Origin: Ctenosaura bakeri
Taxonomy: Eukaryota > Chordata > Lepidosauria > Squamata > Iguanidae
DNA: 64,000 nucleotides
Assembly (NCBI GenBank): GCA_948474755.1
Contig: CAOLHI010000146.1
Span: 620,001 to 684,000, forward strand
Direction of reading: 5' to 3'
Shown here: positions 1 to 12,715 of the stretch, in pieces
How positions within the stretch are numbered: position 1 is the first letter of the stretch
Layout of the letters: the number at the start of each line of letters is the position of its first letter
Made by a program: the position numbers and the translations under genes
Notes under the pieces: generated by a model
Database searches by the model: none
Told to the model about the DNA's origin: nothing
The model's input: only the letters and a program-made list of their open reading frames with translations

Positions 1-97
1 TCTAGTGCTTATTTTTTCCTAAGGTGAAACCTGCAGGTGAGGATTCTCTACTTCTACTAGATTATGAGATTGATGTGACATCTGGAAAACTGGGGAA

Positions 98-1561
98 ATG
101 CCTGCTGAGCAAGTACAGGGAAAATCCTGGGCTAGGGAATTGGAAGAATTAACCTCTGAGCATCCGTATATTATTGGCACCCCGCAAGATGAGACACCAA
201 CGATGGATCTTTTGCAGGTCACTGGTGCTGTTCCTGAGTTTAAGTCCGTGGAGGAGCAGGCTTTGCAGGGCTTACAGGATCTTTCAGCTGCCAATCAAAT
301 AATGGTAACTGCTCAGCTGGAGGATACAACAATTAAATTCTGAAGGGTAATTCAATCTCAGCCAGAAACTGATCCATCTACTTCTATCCTGGCTGATGAC
401 CCTGCCTGCTCTAACATGAACGGTTGTGTTCAAACTGAGGAAGCATTTTTTTCTGCAATTTCATCAGATCCGGTTCAGTGACTAGAAGGGGGTAGCCCAG
501 GACTGTCACTCCTTTCTTGGAATATAGCTGGGTGGCTGAGTAAAAACTCAGATATGGACTTTATTGACTATATTGGTAGATTTGACATTGTATGTCTACA
601 AGAAACATGGTGCCCATACAATATCCTATTGCCAGGATTTGTATCCTTCTGTGTACCCACATGTAGATCCTCCAATTGGGGTAGACATAAGTGGGGGTTG
701 GTCATACTTCTAAAACTTTCCAGTTGTTCCAAATATACAATATTGCCACCCTGTGTACCAATAGCGCAGGCTCTCTCTTTGCAAATAAGAAATGACAAGA
801 TAGTTTTGCTTAATATTTATATTCCCCCTACTACTAAAGAGCCTAATCTAGCCACTTACTGGGATCAACTATTTAGCTATGTTGAAGATATCACCAATGG
901 GTACGTTTCTTCGAGGTGCATTTTATTGGGTGATTTCAACGCAAGAATTGGGCCCTCTAATGATGTTCTTTGTGAACATCTCATGATTGATCCAGACTTG
1001 CCACCCTTTCCCTTAAATCTTCCCCATGTTGGCAAGGATCTAAAAGTTAATAATAATGGGTCATTCCTGATCAATCTTTGTATTAGCAACACCTTTTTAA
1101 TATTAAATGGCTCTGAAGGGTTCCCAAAAACTGATGGTTTTACATATATTTCACCCATTGGGAAAAGTACTATTGATTATGTAATAATCAGTCCTGAGTT
1201 GTTGAGTCTAATTGCCGATTTTGATATCTGTCATAGGACAGAAAGTGACCATCTACCTCTATGTGTTTCCCTTAATCTATCTGAGTCAGTGCTTTCACCT
1301 TTTAGGAATGATTTGACTCTCCATAGATATGAGAGAATGAAGCGTATCCGTTGGGATCCTAAAATGGAAGATTTTATTAGAAATAGTTTTAAGGACGTAC
1401 GGGTTTTAAATTGTTTTAATGTTTTAACTATTAGCACTAGGATAGACGATGCCTTGTCGGCATATAAGGATATTGTGACTATTTTTCAAAATAAGGCCTC
1501 TTATCCCCCTAAACATATGAAAGGCAGAAGAACATGGTTTGACAAAAGTTGTCTTATTTAG
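98..1561 (+). pseudogene. LINE N-terminal region and endonuclease domain, broken by stops
   Basis: One reading frame runs from 98 to 1561, interrupted by stops at 341-343 and 479-481. The endonuclease begins with SWNIAGW near 514, upstream of the first ATG at 554, so that ATG is not the natural start. Counting from 554, the catalytic landmarks of the exonuclease/endonuclease/phosphatase fold are QETW (residues 16-19), GDFNA (126-130), IDY (207-209) and SDH (231-233). In LINEs this domain nicks the target DNA that primes reverse transcription. About 130 codons upstream have no recognised motif and may be linker or the end of an ORF1-like region. The motifs are intact; the frame is not. Confidence 0.8.
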
Positions 1562-1579
1562 AAACAAAAGTTAAGACAA

Positions 1580-2960
1580 ATGTTCCATCAGGCTTTGGCC
1601 AATCCGGTGGTTAATCTTGGGCCCTATTACAAGGCCCGTAAAGAATATTCTAAATTGGTGGCGGGTAAAAGAAAGGTATTTTTCCAGCAAAATTGGATGT
1701 CTCTGGATAATGCTTTGAAATCCAAAGATGCGAAAACCTTTTGGGTGGCGGTTAGGAAACATATGAAGAATGAGAACTCTATGATCTCTCCTACTATACC
1801 CCCCTGGACTTGGGTTTTTTATTTTACCGATAAAATGAGAACCCAAACATCTGAGGGTAATCCACTAATAAAAAAACCCTCCTAATTTATGGAGCTCAGT
1901 TTCAGCTGACGAGGTGCATCAATTGATCCTTAAACTAAAATCTGGTAAATCCCAAGGATACGATGGCCTCCCGGCAGAAATTTTGAAATATCACCCCGAA
2001 CAATGGACAAAGACATTGACTAATTTATTTACTCTTGTAAATAACTCTGGTGAGATTCCAGCCAACTGGAAGGATTCCATCATAATTCCTATCTTTAAAA
2101 GGGGGGATAGATGGAACCCTGGCAATTATCACCCATTATCTTCTTTTGGTAGTGGGCAAACTTCGTGCCAGTTATTTGGATCTGAAATTATTGAGTTGAA
2201 TGAATGCCCAGGCTTTGATTGGTCCGTAGCAAGCGGGATTTAGAAGACACATGTCTACTGAGGATCATATAATAGTGCTCTCATTCCTTGTAAATAAATA
2301 CCTGTCGCGCCCTAAAGGCAAACTGTACATAGTTTTTATTGATCTGAAAGCTGCTTTTGATTCAATTCACCAGCCCTTAATATGGGACAAGCTTGGTAAG
2401 TTTAATATAGATCCCCAACTGTTTTTTCTTTTAAGCCAACTTCATACAGATAATCAGTGCAGAGTGAAATTTTCTGAAACCAGCTTATTAACAGAGCCTA
2501 TCTACTCAGGCGTAGGAGTTAGACAAGGATGTGTGCTGGCTCCTCACCTATTTAAACTATTTGTGGATGATCTACCTGCCTTTATGGCCACAGTAGATTT
2601 GCACCCACCTTCGCTGGGTAATTGGCCACTATTTGTACTTCAGTATGCTGATGATATGTTGTTACTCTCCTTGTCTGAGGTGGGTTTGGTAAGAGCCCTG
2701 AAAAGATTTTTTTAATATTGCGATCAATTTCACCTGCAGGTAAATTCTGATAAATCCAGAATACTGGTATTTTCTAAGAGATTTGTCCCAAGAATGTGGA
2801 AGGTTGGTAACCAGACAATCGAACAGATCAAGAAGTATGTTTACCTTGGTGTCCTTTTCCATTTTAACAGGCACTGGTGCAAACAGAGAGATAAGGTAAT
2901 TCTGGCAGGGAAAAGAGCTTTGCCTGTTGTACAATTTTTCTACTATAAAAAAGGCAACTA
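1580..2960 (+). pseudogene. LINE reverse transcriptase domain, frameshifted
   Basis: The frame changes twice: 1580-1885 continues the endonuclease frame, 1914-2243 is in the next, and 2251 onward in the third. RT landmarks are KSGKSQGYDGLPAEI near 1944, WKDSIIIPIFKRGD near 2071, FIDLKAAFD (motif A, near 2335), GVRQGCVLAP (motif B, near 2515) and YADD (motif C, near 2644). The YADD catalytic aspartates are present. A stop at 2713-2715 and another near 2959 break the thumb region, which still reads as SDKSRILVFSKR and YVYLGVLF between them. The spacing of A, B and C is normal for a LINE RT. Confidence 0.85.
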
Positions 2961-2970
2961 GGATATCCTG

Positions 2971-3816
2971 GTGGCCTTAAAAATTTATAAAACCAAATTA
3001 AGACCACAATTACTTTATAGTATATTCACCTGGATTCCAACCTTTAATAAGGAGATTGAACGATTGCAGACACTTTTTTTCAGGAGAATATTATCTGTTC
3101 CCCCATGTGTATACCATCTGACTCTTTATGCAGAATTGGGCTTGAATTCTCTTGAAAGTGAAGCTTGGCTGATGACTTATAGGTCTTGGTTTAATATTCA
3201 TTTTAGGCCTAATAGATCTGGCCTTTTATATTTCCTTCAATCTGACATTTACTACACCAGGTGGGTTACATTTTATGAAAGCAAAATAATGTCTATAGGT
3301 TTAAATATGGATTCTCTCCTCTTATCAACCGAAAAGGAGTGTCTTGAAACTATCAGGGCCTGCCTTGCGGAGAGGGAATATCAGTTGTCATATCCAACAC
3401 CTCCTAGAGTTTGTTCCCCATCGATGCACAGTATTCCTCCCTTGCAGGGTAGGATTCTGGGTTATTTTCAAACTCTCTCATTGTTGGTGTCAAGGAAGGC
3501 CTTTCTACTTGCAAGGATGAATGTACATCCCTCAATTGTGACTAAGGGTAGATATCTACAGACCCTTTTTCTGAATCGTATATGCCATTGTGGTCAAGCT
3601 CCTGACGTTCTCCATCATATTGTATTGTTCTGCCCATTGCATATAATTCCAAGGAAAAAGTTGTTAAGGAGGTTATTGGAAAGGAATATCTGTTTGGATA
3701 GGTTATCAGTGGAATACTTATTGGAAGATCAGAATCCGCATATTACTAGGCTAATGGCCAACTTTCTGGTGGAGGCAACAAACTTATGGCTTAAATTTTC
3801 TAAAAATGATTGTTGA
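2971..3816 (+). pseudogene. LINE C-terminal region with Cys/His motif
   Basis: This 281-codon open stretch continues the RT frame after the stop near 2959. It is the longest undamaged part of the element. Residues 205-221 read CHCGQAPDVLHHIVLFC, a candidate zinc-binding knuckle close to the C-terminus, as in many I/Ingi/Jockey-group LINEs, where it is thought to bind template RNA. The frame ends at a natural-looking stop about 45 bp before the short 3' UTR and hexamer tail, so the 3' end of the protein is probably complete. Confidence 0.75.
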
Positions 3817-3860
3817 AGTTTTATTGTAAATGTATATGTTGTAGTATGCCTAATAAAGGT

Positions 3861-3878
3861 TAATCAGAATCAGAATCA
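3861..3878 (+). repeat. (AATCAG)3 LINE tail
   Basis: Three tandem AATCAG units close the LINE, about 10 bp after an AATAAA-like signal. A short tandem repeat in place of poly(A) is typical of several LINE clades, whose RT slips on the template end when priming. Confidence 0.7.
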
Positions 3879-3879
3879 G

Positions 3880-6107
3880 TAATTCCAACGCTTGAATAAT
3901 ACACTTCTTTTTACAAATGGCTCAATTTGTCTGTGAGATAGCTGGTTGGAAAGAAAGACTCTTTGATGTGCTAGTGGGAAGCTAGCATATCAAAAGCTTT
4001 GCTCTTTGATGGTTAGCTTTCTATGTGCTGGACATAATTCAGAATAACTATTCAACCATTGCTTGCACATGTTTTATTGAGGGCAGAGTTGTGTGAACAC
4101 TTATAATGCATGGGGTTAACTCTACCACAAGGTAGAGTGAGTCAACTGGCTCAGGTGGCAGATGTTTGGAGGTGTAGGTGCTCTCTTTCTCTGCTGCTTC
4201 ACATCCATTAAACTAATCTGTTGCCCTCAGATGTGATGGGGGATTCTATTTTGTCACCAGTGTTGAGGTAAGAGTAAACTGCCAGGTGAGATAGCTTTTG
4301 TTATGTAGAGGTCTCTTTCTCTCTCACACTGTGTGCATACAACAGTGCTCTCTTGTCCTTTTCCTTTGCTAGAAAAATTTCTTGGTGTAGTCCTGACAGT
4401 CTGCATGGCTCAAATCTGTACAAGATCTCCAAATGCAGAAAGATTGGGTACTGAGGAATCAAAATTGTCTTTCTGTGCTCACAAACTCAGGTAACCAATT
4501 AAATCCAGTTTGTCATATTTCTGAGTAAGTATGGGATTAAAGATTATATCTTCCATTAGTTTGTGTTGGCAAATCAAAATCACGTACATTTCAGCTACTT
4601 TTTTGCACTTGTATCTATGCTGCTTGTGCAGTATGAGATGTGAGTGTGTGTGTGCATGTGTGCGTAGCTGACACAAGAAAAATGTTGAGGGGGGAGGGGG
4701 AGAGAGAGATGAGGGAGGGAGAGCAGATTCCTGCTAGACCCCTGAAAAGCATGCCTGTGCTTAGATTTCAGGCACACCTTCAGTGAAAAAGCACAAGTAA
4801 ACATCAGAAATAATGGCCAGAAGTGAAGTACTCCACTAAAAGCAGACAGCAGTAGCATGGTGGGCAGGCTGTAATAGCAACTGGAAGAGACAGGCAGGTG
4901 GGGTGAGATCAGCTACTAAATGTAGCAGAAGAACACAACCTAAACAAGATAACTGTGCATGCTTCTCCAACTCCCACCACAGTAAATGGCAGGTACTGGA
5001 GAGGTTTTTGCATTGGATTGGAAAGGAGAGCTGTCATTGAAAAAAGTACAGGCCCCATCTTCCTCCTTTCCATCACACCACAATGGTGTCTTCTTATATG
5101 GTGCTCTTAAGGGTATATTACCTCCCTTTACTTCATCCAGATCAGTCTGAATTGGGCTGATCCTATCCAGATCCAAATAAGAGCTTCATGATCCCATCTG
5201 CTTTGGATCTAATCCAAATCTGTACAACTTGGTCTAGTGCAGTTCAGACTTTGTACAAATTACAGCTCTACAACCTAGAAGAAAATCCTACACAATCTAA
5301 TTTTTGTCAAAAGTTAATCTCATCACGTTTAATGGGAGTTCATTCCCAGCCAAGTGCACATATAGGATGGTATCAGCAATTAATTCTTGTGACAGCCCTT
5401 TCTGTATTCATAAGTGGCTAAGTTTTTACATAGGATAGCACACTTTGCCTAAAAACTCTAACCATTTACAAAGGCAATTGGTGGTGAGGCAATCTTAAAA
5501 AGTAAGAGAACAATGCTTAATAGCTACATGACTAATGGACATTTTCAGCTAGGGCAGAATAGGCTGGATGACAAAGGAGCATTGGCGGTAGTTGGGGTAA
5601 GGGAGCCTTAATGCTCTGATCATTTATTTATTCATGTATGTATTGATCTCTTTTAAAAAAAATCCAAAGTTTCATATGTCTAGTAACTGTAAATTCTAGA
5701 CTCCATGTCAGTTCATTCTGTTATGAATTATGCATGTACATATTCCTGATGCTGTCATATAGGAAAGGTATCAAAATATTTTTGCTTTTAATCTCTTTTG
5801 GGCAAAGTATAGCTGTTCGGAAGATCTTTCTTTTCCCAGTTGTCTTATGGCTACCAAGCAGGACCAACATTGCTGTGTTGTTCATAGCAAGTAACTAAAT
5901 AGGCAGTTCTCTACAAACATACTTTGGAGTAAATTCCATTGGATAGGATTGATCAAAGCTTATTTATGACTAAGCCTGAAAAGAATTGTACTATAAAGCT
6001 CCACTTGCCTACTTGACATTATAGTCCACTGAGCACAAGGGGATTTCCAGGTAAGAATGTTTAGGATTTATTCTGCCTTGCAGTAATCAGCCACATAGTT
6101 TGATGGC
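3880..6107. other. No recognised gene or element
   Basis: Short open frames here lack known motifs. I see a TG/TGTG-rich patch at about 4639-4665 and a purine-rich patch at about 4681-4728. At 5915-5985 a decayed sequence resembles the short fold-back family described at 37696 and 60570. Otherwise this is AT-rich sequence I cannot assign. Confidence 0.5.
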
Positions 6108-6277
6108 ACCTAGTGGTTCCCATGGAGCAACAGATCCATTCCAGGTTTTATCTTTACTTTAAATGAACTATCCAAGGAGCCAAACACTACCCTCAAAATA
6201 AGTTCAGCACCTTGGATAGCTCATTTAAAGCTCCAGATGAATTCACTGCCCACTGTCATGGGAGCCACTAGTTACCA
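6108..6277. mobile_element. Palindromic (fold-back) MITE, family FB1
   Basis: The two ends are inverted copies: CTAGTGGTTCCCATG at the left and CATGGGAGCCACTAG at the right. Inner arms TTTAAATGAACTATCCAAGG and CCTTGGATAGCTCATTTAAA also pair. The element is about 170 bp and almost wholly palindromic. Related copies lie at 10335-10490 and 62083-62190 and share the GAGCTATCCAA/TTGGATAGCTC core. No convincing target-site duplication is visible, so the superfamily is not assigned. Confidence 0.6.
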
Positions 6278-8248
6278 GTGAAGCAATCTGAAAAGAATTT
6301 ATACACGATGTACTGTTTCTGTTTGTACTATTTGTTTGAAGTGGGAACAGCATATTTAAATGCTTTCAAAGATTAATTGTGAAAGAATTATAGTGCTATT
6401 TTAGTCTCAGGAAAATCAGCAAGGTCAGCTTGTTCTGAAAGTGTCCCTCTCATATTTGTAAGATACCTTTTTCAAGAACAGAGTCACAAGAACCTGTCTT
6501 TTACATGGCATCTTCGAATCCTTGCTCCTGCGAGCAAGGATCCCCCAGCTTAGTTTTAGGTGGATATATACACACAACTGTTTAGAGTTTTCATTTTCAA
6601 AATGCCCTGTCCCAAAGGCTTAGGAGGGGCACCAGCTTTCAATAAAGATACAAAAAGGTTAATCTAACATAATCCCATACATGTTTAATCTGCAAATACA
6701 ACTTTGTGTCCACTATGGGCTTTCTTTCTGAAACCGCTTTCTCTCAGGCACTTTCACTTTCCTGTTCATATTATACCCTCAGAAATAACCAAGAATTCAT
6801 CACTGTCTCTCACACACAGGTAGGCTTTAAGAGTCACCTGGCTTCCCACATGTTTCTTGCTGCTGGGCTGATCTCTTTCCTTCCATGGCTGGTGCTGCAT
6901 AACCTCCTTTCTTTCCTACGTCATGTGCAGAGCAATCCTCCTCCTCCTCTGTTTAACATGCCCAATAATCTGCCTGCAAATGCACCCCTTGCCCTAACAG
7001 AATGATCCCTGTCACCTTAACCTCAGGCATAATATCACATGACGGGAGATTACATGATTAAGATGTTTCAGTCTTGTTGTTGCCGGTTTTAAAACATTCA
7101 AGCTTTCCCCGTTCCCCCGTAGCATGACATCAGCCATTACAGTAACCTCATAGATAAGCATGTTCCCTTCTTTTTTCAATTTCTTCAGCAATTTCCCCCC
7201 CTATAAGCTTCTGATTGCTGAACGTCATCTCTTTGCTAGTCTGTTTGCTTTGAGCATGTTTCCTTATACTTTTCTTTTTCATTGCTATCCCAAGAAATGC
7301 TTCAGATTGCAAAGAAGTGTCCTTTATACTACACACATATGTGATATGGAGTGCAGTGGAAGCATACATAGTTTCAGAAGGAATTGGAATAAAGAGACAG
7401 ATGTAAAGTCCTGGGGTTAAAAAGGCGCAACCTAAGAAAGCACACAACTGGCAGTTTACAAGACCAAGACTTTACTTTCCCAATCATTGCCTTCCCATCT
7501 GCCCATGAATTTCTTCAGGAAGAAAAAAATGGCTTAATGCATAAATAATAAATAAAACCGAACTGGAGCCAATGAATGAAGTCACATCATATACCTATCC
7601 TTTTGTGCTTCTGGATCTTAGCAAAAATGCATGATAAAGGAACTCTTACCCCCACTGACGCCCATTTATTCTTATTTGCTTCTTTCCATCACTTTTTTCA
7701 AGATGAATTTAAATTCAGGATGAATGCAACACTTTCAGTTTGGCCTTTTTCCTGAAACAGATGTACAGAAAGATACATTCTGCCTCCATATTAAACAGAA
7801 CACACTTGGTCTCAGTGAAGACATGTATATCCAAATGAGACCTGGAAATGAGCAGGGCAGAAGGAAAAACAGTGTTTTTCCAGCTTCTCTAGTGCTCTCA
7901 AAACATCAAATCTTTTTTATTCTATATGAAATTATAGCCTCCTATGCAACCTTAAAATTTATAGGATCTGGAAAAAGAATGTAGTCACTGGAACTCACAT
8001 TGTATTCTCATTGTATTGCTTTGGTCAAGCAGAATTATTTCCCTTACAGATCGAAGGCTTGGTTTTGGAAATCTCTCCTTTCTCCAAGTGCCTCTTTGCC
8101 TGCAGATATAAGGCTGCCTTCTGGTTTTATCAAAGAGGCTGGCAGTAAAGTCATTTACTGGCTTGAACTCTTTTTCAGAGCTTGGAAATTGCTTTCAAAG
8201 TTACTCTTATTCTTTTATATTAAAATCATTCTAATTCATTACCAACCA
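6278..8248. other. No recognised gene or element
   Basis: Several open frames of 86-114 codons occur, but none carries a motif I know and their overlap on both strands suggests chance. A C-rich patch lies near 7110 and a T/C-rich tract at about 7165-7200. Confidence 0.45.

Positions 8249-8310
<62 letters not shown>
8249..8310. repeat. (AAT)n microsatellite, about 20 units
   Basis: An almost uninterrupted AAT tract. It directly abuts the 3' end of the minus-strand L2 copy, so it is best read as that element's (ATT)n tail, later expanded. Confidence 0.95.
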
Positions 8311-8312
<2 letters not shown>

Positions 8313-9015
8313 TTATTTATATCCCACCTCTCCCAACGGATTGAGGTGGTACTACAGCAATACATCAAATACATTAAAAGCATTAAAACATAACCCATCC
8401 TCCCCACCCACCAACCCATCTAAAACTCCCTAAAACACATTAACTCTTAAAAACAAAGGACAGTTGGTGGGAGGTGGTGGAGTACTAGTCTGGGAATGCC
8501 TGTCGGAAGAGAACAGTCTTGACTGCTTTTTAAAGCAGTCAAGATTGGTAATATGCCGGGTCTCCTCCGGCAGGTCATTCCATAACTTGGGAGCGATAGA
8601 AGAGAAGGTCCTCTGGGTAACCACAGCCAACCTGGTTCTGACTGGCTGCAGTAAATTCCTCCCAGAGGACCTTAGTGTGCGGGGCGGATTATATGGGAGA
8701 AGATGATCCCGCAGGTAGGTTGGCCCCAAGCCATGAAGGGCTTTAAAGGTAAAAACCAACACCTTGTACTGTGCCCAGAAACTAATAGGCAGCCAATGCA
8801 AAGACTTCAGAATTGGTGTTATGTGGTCAGTTTTAGATCTTCCGGTGACCAACCTGGCTGCCATGTTCTGAACTAATTGAAGTTTCCGGACTAAGCACAT
8901 GGGTAGCCCTATGTACAGCGCATTGCAGAAGTCAAGCCATGAAGTTACCAGCGCATGCACCACTGTTTTTAGGTGTTCCAGGTCCAGGAAGGGACGCAGG
9001 TGGCGTATCAGCCGA
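8311..9015 (-). mobile_element. L2-like LINE 3' end
   Basis: On the minus strand this copy encodes the end of an L2/CR1-group polymerase, then a short 3' UTR ending in GGGATATAAATAAAT and the trinucleotide tail. It is 5' truncated: only the last part of ORF2 remains. I call it L2 rather than CR1 from the trinucleotide tail and the wording of the peptide. Confidence 0.8.
8430..8963 (-). pseudogene. L2 ORF2 C-terminal fragment
   Basis: This 177-codon open frame contains LDFCNALYIGLP, KLQLVQNMAARLVTG, DHITPILKSLHWLPI and FKALHGLGP. These are signatures of the region after the RT domain in L2/CR1-group LINEs. It starts inside the element because of 5' truncation, so its first ATG has no meaning. 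It is undamaged over this length, suggesting a fairly recent insertion. A homologous plus-strand fragment is at 57160. Confidence 0.8.
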
Positions 9016-10334
9016 AGCTGATAGTTAAATTATATCTAAAATTTCTAAGAGTATCACCTACTATTTATGTTCCTCAGAAGTAACTTTGCTAGTTACTTAA
9101 TGTTGATCTTAAAAATTGAATGCTACAGGCCACTGACTTGTGTTAAAAGCACAATTCATCCTTCCATCTACCTTATCATCACAAAAAAACCTGTAGTACT
9201 AGGAACAACACAAGCCAGTGCTTGAACCATGTGATAATCCTCCTCTTCCACCATATAGTGAGGACTTACCCCATAAGTATAAAATTAACTACAATTTGTT
9301 GTTACGTAGCCAAAGAAAGGAATTTATCTGTCATAAATTGTAATCATTGTTATACTTGTAATTTTGTTTTCTTGTTGTTGCCTTGTTTGATGTGTTTTTA
9401 TAATTTCTATAAATAAAAATTATTTTTAAAAAAATAAAAATGAAGATAGAATTTCAATCCCTCTTCAAACATAACCCTTTTTGTTTACCAAGCTCCCTGG
9501 CAAGTTTTGTGAGCACTGAGATCAAAAGCAGGTCTCGGTATCATATGACGTTCTCACAAAAAGCCCTTTCTGTATTAGAAGTAGGTTCAAGAGCTAGACG
9601 TACTTAAGCAAATCTAGCTTCTTCTGTTGTAATCATTACCTTTTGCTTGAAGAAAAAAGCATGGAGAAAGATCAGTCTCCCTGAACATGGTGCTACAGTA
9701 GAGAAGTAATATAAAAATTGACACAGGGAAAGGTGAAGGTTAGACTAATTCTGTACTAAGAGGAATCCAGACCACAAAAGGAATTAAAAAGCACTCGCTC
9801 TTTCTGTTTTACAATACAATGCCCACAAGTACATGATGGTACAAAAATGTTACCTACAAAGCTCCAGCACACTAAATTTACTTTAATGACTTTAAATCTT
9901 TACTCAAGGTTCCATCCATAATAGGAAATAATGATGGTCCTCTGCTTACTCTTGACACTTATGGTAAAGGAGTCCTTCTAGTCACTCCAGGGCAGGCTTT
10001 TATGGATGGAACAAGCCAAACATAAAATGACTAGAGCTCTTTTTGAAAGCCTAAGTGTCACCTTATCTTAAATTAGCATAACTTGAACTAATTGTGTTTA
10101 GATTGCTGTCTGTTACAGGTGCCCTTCTGCTAGTTGTTTCTTTTACATTCTTTTCAGCAAAGCCAACACATAAAGAAAAACACAAAAGAATCCTCTAACT
10201 GCTCAGGTATTCTGATGTTTTCCAAGCAGAAGTGTATGGTTTGGGCAAATGGCACCCACCCACTAAACCCCTAATGCTTCTCCCAACCAGCAGAGAGATC
10301 AGAGGTGTAGTCAAGGAAGGTCAGTGGTTCCACT
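9016..10334. other. No recognised gene; possible decayed LINE tail near 9440
   Basis: At 9410-9445 an A-rich end with AATAAA resembles an L1-type 3' terminus on the plus strand, but I see no coding remnant upstream. The rest is unassigned. Confidence 0.35.
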
Positions 10335-10490
10335 GTCAGTGGAGTGGTGAAGCCACTCTGAACTTAGCCTGAACTCTGAAAGAGCTATCCAACGTGCTGA
10401 ATCTAACTCAGTTTAGGAGTCATCACCTTGGATAGCTCATTTGAAGTTTACATACAAACCTGTAGTAGATTCACCACCTCACTGAAATTG
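10335..10490. mobile_element. Palindromic MITE, family FB1
   Basis: Perfect 11-bp arms GAGCTATCCAA (10382-10392) and TTGGATAGCTC (10428-10438) flank a 35-bp centre. Outer arms TCAGTGGAGTGGTGAA and TTCACCACCTCACTGA pair with mismatches. It shares its core with the elements at 6108 and 62083. Confidence 0.55.
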
Positions 10491-12334
10491 CAGCCATCCA
10501 ATTCTCAAGGGTTTACATAAACCATATGGGACAATCTGTGGCCCTTGGTCCACATGTACACCCTCAAGGCTGTTTCTGTGGCTCTTGCCTACTTCATACT
10601 CTGCAGACTGCCCTGATTCTGGCCAAAAAGGATTTGAATGGTTTTCCCCACTCTCTTGTTTCCTTGTCTTCTTCTGCTGCTGCTTCCAAGAGTGACAATT
10701 TACATTCACATAGGTTGTGTGTATACATAGGTACATGCACAAGTATATAGAAAGTCAAAGTTTAACATTAGGGGATATCTAATCTACCTGTTTTTCAAAA
10801 TCAAAAGCAACTTCTCTTTCATTGGGAAAGGGGACGTTTCAGTTTTGGCAATCCATGTGGCCTCCCAAAAGTGCCTGGGCAGAGTATTGACCCCCAGACC
10901 TACCACAATTGCCCTCCTCTCACTTTGGAACTTGTCAGGTAGCAGATCGAACATGCATGGTACCATCTCTGTTAGCCCCTTGGCTTCACCTTTGCTACCT
11001 CCTGTTCACCAGCAACAAGAGACATTAGTTACCACTAATCAATACAAATAAATAAAGCCATAGAATATGTTCAGCAAAACACTCTATGTCTTGTACAAAT
11101 GAGTTCACCGATATATAGCAAGATATCCTCTGACTGTAATTTTATTTAGACCTTAAATATCTTAAGCTACCACTTCTCTTTCTCATGGACTATATTCTTC
11201 AAGATCTAGGTGCGTAATCTTGTCTGTGGGCCCCTGATAATGTCATCATTGGTATATTTGTTTCATCACGTCAGCTATACCAATAAATGTTTATTCCATG
11301 CTGAACATAGTGTTCATGAAGAAAGTATGCTATTGCTTGACACTGCATTCCTGTTTACTCAAAATTTCATCAGCCAGCCTTGGCCTTCTGGGGATGCTCA
11401 GGTCTTCAGCAGTAATTCAAGAAGTTCAAAGAGGGAAATTCCTGGTTTATTCCAAAAGCAAACTTGTACTATGGAAACAATTAAGATGTATAATTCCTAT
11501 TGGAACTGCAGAAGGAAACAGTAAGCAAAGTATTTGCACCACCAGTTCAAAGTGTGCAAATTATATATATAAAAATAAAAATTAAGCAACTGTCAAGGTG
11601 GATTTTGTGCTTTACATCTAAGTTTTAAATCAAAATTGGCAGGAACAGTAAATTAATTAATCTTGAATTACAATGGAACTGCTAAGAAAGTACCTGTGAC
11701 ATTCAAATTAATACCAAAAGTGCATTGGATGATTAATGTTACTACAATGAACACAGAAGAAATTAATAAAGATTAGACCAATTATTACAAAGTGTCACCC
11801 ACTAGAGATAGTTCACTGCAAAATATAATGTATACCATGAAAAAGGCAATCTCTTTCCCCCCAAAAAATCATGTTAATTGAATGATAAAGATCTGGTGCA
11901 AAATTGAATCACCTAAAAAGTGTTTTGAGTCAGTTCTCCTAAGATGTAGATACCTACATTCCCACTGTGTTGTATGGTCTTTATTGTTTAACAGGCACAT
12001 ATTAGACATGAAGAGCTGTGTATGACCAGCTTTTGACTGGCTATGGGTGGGAGTGGACAAGGACATTTGAGTGAACATATTGTAAAGTGAATCAGCTTAG
12101 CATTGTAGTGTTTGTTCCTTAGTTACAAAGCTCCAACAATGCTATTCCACTAGTGGCACACGACCCTGGTCCACCTTGGCTTTTAACAGCAGGCTGAAGG
12201 GCAGTGATTGGGTGGATCCATGTAATTAATGCTTCTTTGGTCAAAGGTAGGTACCAACTGCCTTAAAGTGATTTTTTTTTTTTTTGGCAGCCCCATTATA
12301 GAATTATATTGGGGCTAACTTTGGTGTTGATATT
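10491..12334. other. No recognised gene or element
   Basis: Open frames up to 104 codons lack recognisable motifs. A run of about 14 T lies near 12275. I see nothing else that can be supported. Confidence 0.45.
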
Positions 12335-12715
12335 TGCTGTCATGCCAACTTTGACTTATGGCAATCTTCTGAATAAGAGACCTCAAGGAGCCCTGTTAAT
12401 CATTTGACCTGCTCACGTCTTGCCAGTTCAGGCCTGTCGCTTCCTTCCTTGATTGAATATATCTGTAGTGCAGTCTTCCTCTTCCTCTGCCAGTGCCTTA
12501 CACTTTACTGAACATTAGCATCTTTTCCAATGAGTCATGTTGTCTCAGGATATGGCCAAAGTACAACAACCTTGATTTAGTCATCTTGACTTCTAGTGAG
12601 AGTTCCTGCCTGATTTTCTCCCAGGTTCATTCCCCTTTCTTTATAGTGGTGTATGGTGACAGCACGCCTCTCCTTCATTACCAATTTCAAATGAGTTGAT
12701 TTTCTTTGTCATGTG
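12335..12715 (-). mobile_element. BovB (RTE) LINE fragment
   Basis: On the plus strand this reads as the reverse complement of a BovB 3' region as I remember it, with landmarks TTTGACTTATGGCAATCTTC, GAGACCTCAAGGAGCCCTGT, ATGGCCAAAGTACAACAACC and TTTCAAATGAGTTGATTT. It is about 380 bp, with no intact frame. BovB/RTE is the likely partner LINE for the Sauria-type SINEs in this window, whose 3' ends resemble its tail. Confidence 0.7.

Larger units (their letters stand above)
1..3879 (+). mobile_element. Near full-length, inactivated APE-type LINE (Ingi/Vingi/I-like)
   Basis: The element reads in order: an N-terminal region, an apurinic-type endonuclease, a reverse transcriptase, and a C-terminal Cys/His motif. 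It ends in an AATAAA at about 3851 and a short hexanucleotide tail. That order and the lack of any RNase H or restriction-like endonuclease signature point to an APE-encoding non-LTR retrotransposon. The C-terminal CxC-x7-HH-x4-C motif suits the I/Ingi/Vingi/Jockey group better than L1. The clade name is my inference. The 5' end is at or beyond the window edge. In-frame stops near 341, 479, 1559, 1883, 2713 and 2959, and frame changes near 1890 and 2245, mean it cannot make its protein. Confidence 0.85.
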
